Source of the DNA: Calliopum simillimum | Taxonomy: Eukaryota > Arthropoda > Insecta > Diptera > Lauxaniidae | Assembly (NCBI GenBank): GCA_951812925.1 | Contig: OX638371.1 | Span: 43,064,101 to 43,128,100 of the forward strand | DNA: 64,000 nucleotides | Direction of reading: 5' to 3' | In this document: piece by piece, positions 57,591 through 64,000 of the stretch | How positions within the stretch are numbered: the first letter of the stretch is position 1 | How the letters are laid out: each line of letters begins with the position of its first letter | Made by a program: the position numbers and the translations under genes | The notes under the pieces: generated by a model | Seen by the model: only the letters and a program-made list of their open reading frames with translations | The model's database searches: none | What the model was told of the DNA's origin: nothing

Positions 57591-57960
57591 CAAGCGTTAT
57601 TATAGGTAGTGCATTGAAAATTTGGTCTGACGGGAAATAGGTCATTCTTACCTAATTCGGGCATGGGAAATTCAGTGGTGTTAACCATTTTGCTGGATTG
57701 ATTCATCGCCCCCATACAAAAAATTCAAAGCAAAATTTTGTCTAGAAAGTGGTGTTTGTCATAAAGAATCTCTTATTAAATTGTGATGAATCAATGATTT
57801 TTCATCGAAATTATGTTTTTTTGTTCAGGATGTAGTAATTGGCAATGGAGTTGCTAATTTTTTTATCAATTTATCGGATACTTCTTAACATTAATTTTTA
57901 CCGAATTTTCTTATAGAGTCAGCTCTAGACGGACTTGAGTATGCAAAATATGGGAGTTAA

Positions 57961-58960
57961 AAAATTACGCCCAATGAAATAACGCCCAAAAAACAAAAAT
58001 AACGCCCAAACTATTTTCATATAAATTTGGGCAATAATCGTTTTGGAAATTTTTTGGGCGTTATATCGTTTTTTTTTTTATACCCTACACCCAGGGTATA
58101 TTCACTTTGTCCTTCCGTTTGTAACGCAGAGAAGGAGGCGTGGCAGATATAGAAAAGTATATATATTCTTGATCAGCGTCACCTCCTGAGTCGATATAGC
58201 CATGTCCGTCTGTCTGGCTGGCTGGGTGGCTGGCTGGCTGGCTGTGTGTGGAAATACATTTTTTGGGAAAACTAAGCAAGATAATTCAATGAAATTTGGT
58301 ACCAAGCCTTCGTCGTCAAAGATAGCTCGAAGGATTGAAAATGAGCGAAATCGGTCAATGGACACGCCTACCGCCCATACAAAAAATACCTTCAAAATGC
58401 ATCTTTTGAAGTATTTTTCACGGCAATACAACCAAAATACACATAAATACTAAGAATTGTAATTGCAGGCTCTGAGCAAAAACTGGGCGAATTTGGACAA
58501 AAGGGCGTGGCACCTCTGATATAAGCAAAAGCTTCAAAACGCTGTATTGAAAGCGTTTTTTGAGATAATTGAACTAAATTTTACTCAGACACTAAAAACT
58601 ATAAATACAAGCTTTAAGTAAAAATTGGATAAAATCGGACAAGAGGGCGTGGCACCTCCCATATAAGCAAAAGCTTCAAAACGCATTTTTTGAGATAATC
58701 CAACCAAATTTCACTCAAATATTATAACTATAAATGCAAATTCTGAGAAAAAACTGGGTGAATTCGGACAAGAGGGCGTGGCACCTCCTATATAAGCAAA
58801 ATTTTCAAAACACTGCTGTGTAGGGTATTTTATGTTTGGCCAGGCCAAAGGTAACACCCTTACTAGTTTTTTTTTGGGCTTTATTACGCCATTTTATTTT
58901 TTGTGCGTTACTTAGTTTTTTTTTTTTGTGGCGTTATTTCATTGGGTGTTATTTTCTAAC
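57961..58960. repeat. Middle inverted-repeat element, AATAACGCCCAATG ends
   Basis: ACGCCCAATGAAATAACGCC at 57963 is mirrored at about 58925-58945 (GGCGTTATTTCATTGGGTG). Several ATAACGCCCA repeats lie near the left end. The Helentron-like copy sits in its centre. Confidence 0.65.
58079..58866 (+). mobile_element. Helentron/DINE-1-like repeat, copy E, complete
   Basis: The reference copy in this window, 788 bp. TATACCCTACACCCAGGG start, CTGG/GGCT microsatellite, three internal units with GGGCGTGGCACCTC, GTGTAGGGTA subterminal inverse, hairpin TTTGGCC-A-GGCCAAA, terminal CTTACTAG, and T runs on both sides. Confidence 0.7.
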
Positions 58961-60095
58961 GAACAAAATGTGAGTACAGTAAACTGAGCTGGGATTCTCA
59001 TAAATCTGACTACAAGTCAGGAAATGCGGTGGTCCATGTTTTTAAGCCACTACCCTAGTCCAGCCTAAACACGATTTTCCATTTTCAGTTTTTATAGCAA
59101 TTTATGATAAGTCGGGACCTTCTTATTACGAACATGATCTTGGTTTTTTTCTATCACGGCAGGAACCTCAATTATCCTTGCACAAAAGTGAAAAAAATTA
59201 CTATTTTGGGTACTACTAAAAACTATATAACAAAAACAACAAATAGTAAAATTAATTTTCATTAATGACTACGGATAGCAAAAATTTTCCTTAACAAGCC
59301 GTACTTCAACTATTTTTCAATTGGATCACTACATGTCAAGTTATAAGCCTTTAAAAAAGGATATCTTGCAATAAAGTACAAAGGCTATTTCCGGACCGAA
59401 AAACTAAAAACATTAAATTTTATTTCTTACCAATAACAATATTTTGTTGTAAAAATTTCAAGCCTAGATTTAGTGAGTTTTTAAGAAAATTCGGAAGAAA
59501 TTAACGTTTAGGTAAAAAGTATCCAATAAATTGATTAAAAAGTTAGCAATTCGAATCCCCATTAATTCATCATGAACTAGAAAATATACTTTTGATGAAA
59601 AATCGTTGGTTTATCGGAAGTTACTAAGAGATTCCTTATGAAAAACACCTCTTTCCAGACGAAATTTTGAGTTGAACTTATTGTATGTGGTAATGAACCA
59701 ATCCAGCAAAACGGTTAAGACCACTGAACTCCCCGTACCCGAATTAGGTAAGAATGACCCATCTACCGTCAGACCAAAAACAAAAGGTCCCAAAAGCTAA
59801 CAATAACACTGTATTGTTTTATTAAATAAATCTTTATTTTAACATATTAATAATACAGCCATTCCATGCCTAGCGTAACAAGATCTGCCACACCCCTTCC
59901 GATTTCGCTGAAATTCTGTACATGGTTTCGTTTCATGCCTAATCTTTTAGAAATGGCAATGTGACTTGTGGAGTGGTGCAAAGAGTGGAAAAGTCGGTAA
60001 ATTGTGACAAACTCTATTCAAATAATTGCCAATAACTTGGACATTTCTTCACCGATTTTCATGCCCAGACCACTTTTGGAAAGTTATTGAATTAA

Positions 60096-60228
60096 CCCAG
60101 TGTGCCAGACGGTTCATAAAAGACGATTCCCAAAAAAAAAAGCGAATCTTTTTTTTTTTGGAATTTCTCCCGCAAACGGATCAGTAACGGATAAAAAAGC
60201 GGAGATATGAACCGTCTGGCACACTGGG
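60096..60228. mobile_element. 133-bp MITE, CCCAGTGTGCCAGACGGTTC ends
   Basis: Perfect 22-bp inverted ends (CCCAGTGTGCCAGACGGTTC plus AT). The flanks match the diverged repeat at about 60500-60560 without it. Duplication ambiguous (AA or similar). Confidence 0.7.
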
Positions 60229-60378
60229 AAGCTATAAGCTCAGTTATAAAATTTTTCATATTTGATAAAAAGTACTAAATTTTTTATTTTGGTACTAAAC
60301 TACAAAAAACGTACCCAGGTAGACCTTTTTACCTTCCAAAATATATTTTTTGTAAAGAAAAAAAAAAAAAAAATCTTT

Positions 60379-61376
60379 CATATGAAAAAAAAAGACAAAT
60401 TGGTATGTCTCGAGGCTTAGAAGTTATGATTTTTTTGAAAATTTGAAAAAAGGTCCGATCACAAAATGGCCCGTAACTGGAACATTTCTTAACCCATTTT
60501 CATGCTTGGACCGTTTTTAGAAAGGTATCAAATCACGCTATGCGCACAAATTAAATTTTTTGTATTTGGTTAAAAGCACTAAATTAACTACGATCTTAGT
60601 ACTAAACGACAATAAACTCTATATTACCGTTTTTCGAGGATAGAAGACAAAACCACCTTCCACATGAATCTAAAATTAAGATGGTATCTTTAAAGGTATA
60701 CGAGTAATTATTTTTTGAACATTTCAGTACATGCAATATTTCGTACCTTGTTAGTTTTTTGTAATTTACATAATAATGATTTTGAAAATTAAATACGCCA
60801 TGCTGCAATACGGTTACGGCTAAGGGAACAAAACTATGAAAATTCTGGGTCCCAGGTATGGCATTTACATTTTGAAAAGCGTTGGAGAGTTGCGATGCAG
60901 TTGCTTCATATTTATCAATCATACAATAACTATTGCAGCACGGCGTATTTCACTTTCAAAATCTTTCGAGGAATTTAAAATGATGTAAATTACAAAAAAA
61001 ACTTACAAAATGCGAAATATTGCATGTACTGGAATGTTCAAAAAATCATTACTCGTGGACCATTAAAGATTCATGTGTAAGGTGGTTTGTCTTCTATCCT
61101 AGAAAAATATTTTGGGAGGTCGAAGAAAGGTACTATAGCGTTCTTTGTCGTTTAGTTCTAAAATAGTAGTTAATTTCGTATTTTTCACCAAATACAAAAA
61201 AATTTACTTTGTGCGCATAGCGTGATTCAATACATTTCTAAAAATGGTATAATCATGAAAATGGGTTAAGAAATGTTCCAGTTATGGGCCAATTTTTGGT
61301 CTTACCTTTTTTCAAATTTTCAAAAAATCATAACTTCTAAGCCTCAAGACATACCAATTTTCCCTCTTTTTCATAT
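60379..61376. repeat. Palindrome with about 440-bp arms
   Basis: The left arm is 60379-60815 and the right 60928-61376, with a spacer of about 112 bp. Paired blocks include CTTCTAAGCCTC(A/G)AGACATACC, TTAAGAAATGTTCCAGTTA and GCATGTACTG(A/G)AATGTTC. Divergence of several percent makes it older than the palindrome at 61780. The ORFs here are incidental. Confidence 0.75.
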
Positions 61377-61377
61377 C

Positions 61378-61560
61378 GTCGGATTAAAACTACAACTAGA
61401 CATCTACATTTTTCATGATTTGAGAAAAAAGCGTTTAAAGATTTTTGAAATTAATTTTTTGTATGTTTCTTTCTGCATGTTTCTGTATACTTCACTCAAA
61501 ACATCAATATATGAGCCGTTAAAAATGACAATGGTGCAAGTCCACTTTTTGTTCTGCCGA
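61378..61560. repeat. Single end of the MITE family seen at 41224
   Basis: CGTCGGATTAAAACTACAAC and the following GAGAAAAAAGCGTTTAAAG match the complement of 41395-41476. The partner end is missing. Confidence 0.55.
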
Positions 61561-62857
61561 GATACTTAAAGGTTTGCGTTTTAATTAATTTAAAAATATT
61601 GGTAAGCATTAATGGACATTTTTTTTGGATTACGTGTTGCTAGATAATGTTAGTTTATTTTCCAATAGCGTTTAAAGTGCTGGCTAAAAAGAAGGGCAAG
61701 AAATAAAGGTTTAATTTCACCAAAATGGACTTGCCTGCCTCACTTTCAAAATTAACAAATTTTTGTAATCGTTTATAGTACAATCATTTGGGAGAAAAAA
61801 ATGATGTTACCTGTAAAGTTTTGCGGGATTTCTGCAAATGAGTTATTTTATAGATTTCGATGTGCTCTTTCAGAATTTCAACTTTGCTACCTCGTATCGT
61901 GTTCGCTCGAGCCGCCATATTGGAAAAATGGCGTCCAAAATCAGTTTTTTTACAAATATCTCTTTAACGGTTATATTTAGAGAAAAATTTTTTAGGACAA
62001 TGTTGTAGCTTATAAAATTTTCTATAAAAATGACCTTTAAATTGTTTTCGTACGACTTATAACTCAGGAGATATCTTTATTCAAAATTTTAGAAAAATTT
62101 GTAAATTGTGAATGCCACTTATGAGTAGGCACAGTGATGTGTCAAGCTTATAATTACGATAACTTATGAACGGTGAGTCGCACGTTTAAAATAAAAACAC
62201 CTATTTATAGGGAATAACATGCGCTACAAGCTACATATTATTTTTTTTTCATATCACCTATAGTTAAGGAGATATTTTTCCCACAAACCTAAAATTTTGA
62301 AAAAAAAAACGTTTTTTCAAAATGGCTCCTAAACGGTTCGTCCTAGAAAAAAAATTGTCAATGCATTTTGTAGAACGTTCAATTCCCTATAAGAGTCTAT
62401 TCGAGCTGTTTTTTCGTCAGACTTACCCTTCATGAGATATCGCGACTTGAAAATCATTCAAAATTGAACATAGTAGGGCGCATAGAACAATATTCAATTT
62501 TGAATGATTTTCAAGTCGCGATATCTCATGAAGGGTAAGTCTGACGAAAAAACAGCTCGAATAGACTCTTATTGGGAATTGAACGTTTCACAAAATGCAT
62601 TGACAATTTTTTTTCTAGGACGAACCGTTTAGGAGCCATTTTGAAAAAACGTTTTTTTTTTTTCAAATTTTAGGTTTGTGGGAAAAATATCTCCTTAACT
62701 ATAAGTGATATGAAAAAAAAATAATATGCAACTTGTAGCGCATGTTATTCCCTATAAATAAGTGTTTTTATTTTAAACGTGCGACTCACCGTTCATAAGT
62801 TATCGTAATTATAAGCTTGACACATCACTGTGCCTACTCATAAGTGGCATTCACAAT

Positions 62858-63699
62858 GGGCCTTATCGTAAATAAATATTCTCGAGAATTTATTCACTAA
62901 CTCCCTGGTTTGCAATCGCAAAAAAATTTCGTGGAAAGGGAAAATTATGTGATCGGCAATAAGTTGGGAGCGAGTTTTTTCACTTTTATTTGTTAAATTT
63001 GCTCCTCAACTTTTTGCTAGGGAGTACTAATGTATAAATGAATAATTATAAATAACGTTTGACGGATTAAAAACTTTAGTACAACAATTTTAAAGCTTAT
63101 TGAAATAGCTTTCATATGACACTTAAGTTTTTAATATCCATCCAAGCGTTTCCAACTTATACTGCTTCTGCTAAAACTACTTTTGGATTTTCAAATCCAC
63201 AAAAATGATTAAAAATACATTTTTTACTTTAAAAAGCAAAGCATTAATTTAAATTTCACTGCTGCAATTGCTTCTTTTTCTTCTTTTGCAATTGCTGTTT
63301 CTTGTTTATCTTTTTTTTTAAGTCAGCTGTCAAAATCCAGTGGAAAATGGAAAAAAATGTCAACGATTTATGGAAAAAAGCGTTGCCACGTGTTTTTTTT
63401 TTGTGCAAACTGTCTACGAAATTGGAAAAAAATCAGCGTTCAGACTGGTGTTTGCGCAAAATGTCAAAGATATGGGAAAGACACAGCGTTGCCCGATGTT
63501 GTTTTTGTGTAAAATGTCAACGCTCTTGGAAAAACGCAGCGTTGCAAACTGGTTATTTCTGAAAATGTCAACGATATTAAAATAAAAAAAAGTATCCCTG
63601 CAGGAAGGGGAGTTTCCATTAATGAAATATTCACTACTTCCACTGCTCCTTCCCCGGGAGGGAGAGAATGGAACTCCCTTCAGATTTACGATAAGGCCC
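62858..63699. mobile_element. PIF/Harbinger-like MITE, GGGCCTTATCGTAAAT ends
   Basis: 16-bp perfect inverted ends GGGCCTTATCGTAAAT, flanked by AAT (62855-62857, 63700-63702). The intact left arm of the palindrome shows the empty site CACAATTTAC. GGGCC ends and a 3-bp duplication suit PIF/Harbinger, though that superfamily usually targets TWA. Inside are a worn tandem array (63337-63580) and a subterminal hairpin at 63598-63683. Confidence 0.82.
63337..63580 (+). repeat. Degenerate tandem repeat of about 60 bp, four units
   Basis: Units contain AAAATGTCAACGAT, GGAAAAA and AGCGTTGC. The overlapping ORFs across it (about 80-95 codons on both strands) are by-products of the repeat. Confidence 0.6.
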
Positions 63700-64000
63700 A
63701 ATTTACTAATTTTTCTAAAACTTTGAATAAAGATATCTCCTGAGTTATAAGTCGTACGAAAACATTTGAAAGGTCATTTTTATAGAAAATTTTATAAGCT
63801 ACAACATTGTTCTAAAAAATGTTTCTCTAAATATAACCGTTAAAGAGATATTTGTAAAAAACTGATTTTGGACGCCATTTTTCCAATATGGCGGCTCGAG
63901 CGAACACGATACGAGGTAGCAAAGTTGAAATTCTGAAAGAGCACATCGAAATCTATAAAATAACTCATTTGCAGAAATCCCGCAAAACTTTCCAGGTAAA

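Larger units (their letters stand above)
57617..59778. repeat. Outer inverted-repeat element, TTTGGTCTGACGG ends
   Basis: About 190 bp at 57617-57835 recur inverted at 59585-59778 (TTTGGTCTGACGG, GTCATTCTTACCTAATTCGG). It encloses a second inverted pair (57961-58960) and, within that, a complete Helentron-like copy. No ORF is supported. Confidence 0.7.
61780..64000. repeat. Near-perfect long palindrome interrupted by a MITE
   Basis: The left arm runs from about 61780 to 62468, the loop is 62469-62492, and the right arm is 62493-62857 plus 63703-64000, continuing past the window. The arms are almost identical over at least 660 bp (for instance GGTAGCAAAGTTGAAATTCT with its inverse). The left-arm sequence also exists at 8961-9600, more diverged. 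Such arms form either by inverted duplication or in foldback elements. Confidence 0.88.

Overview
The window looks like nuclear DNA of a higher fly (Diptera, Brachycera). It is very AT-rich, it carries the exons of one conserved animal gene that matches the Drosophila kinesin light chain (Klc) almost residue for residue as I remember that protein, and it is packed with insect-type transposons. I cannot name the species; a tephritid or similar large-genome fly is plausible, but that is inference.

Host gene. Klc lies on the + strand. The first coding exon is 33737-34363 (ATG at 33762), followed by 42028-42148, 42224-42703 and 56551-56856. Joined, they encode 503 residues: an N-terminal kinesin-binding coiled coil, an LFP-acidic linker and six TPR-type repeats. 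Only about five C-terminal residues, probably on a small exon past 64000, are missing. The introns are about 7.7 kb, 75 bp, 13.8 kb and more than 7.1 kb. No other host gene is supported. Everything upstream of 33737 is either intergenic or 5' intron; I cannot tell which.

Mobile DNA, left part (1-33 kb). A TATACCCTAC repeat that looks like a Helentron/DINE-1 element (1539-5377) is interrupted by a Transib-type transposon (1756-4484). The Transib has CACAGTG ends, a perfect 5-bp target duplication (CACCG) and a fragment of a transposase homologous to the RAG1 core. A second element with CACAGTG ends and a CGACG duplication is at 13648-14681. Between and after them lie a DD37E Tc1/mariner-superfamily fragment (7480-8020), a TA-flanked MITE (8048-8917), a long palindrome (8961-10813), a Jockey/CR1-type LINE (16205-17946), two LINEs with RNase H on the minus strand (19320-22990, LOA-like, and 26410-29150), several MITEs, and a foldback element (30780-32838) carrying a small Helitron.

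Mobile DNA inside Klc introns (34-64 kb). Here are mariner relics, hairpin MITEs, a hAT element with a perfect 8-bp duplication (45936-48286), and a Helentron-like copy (49559-53427) holding both a mariner and a Helitron with a 39-bp minisatellite. Further on are an RTE-clade LINE (53815-55635), a Tc1 relic (55653-56215), a multiply nested element (57617-59778) and two long palindromes (60379-61376 and 61780-64000).

Almost every transposase or reverse transcriptase ORF is broken. The main interest is the pair of Transib-type elements, whose termini resemble V(D)J recombination signals (heptamer, 23-bp spacer, A-rich second block). Also notable are the two Helitrons with empty sites visible in the same window, and a GGCGTGGCAC-type motif recurring in several unrelated repeats.
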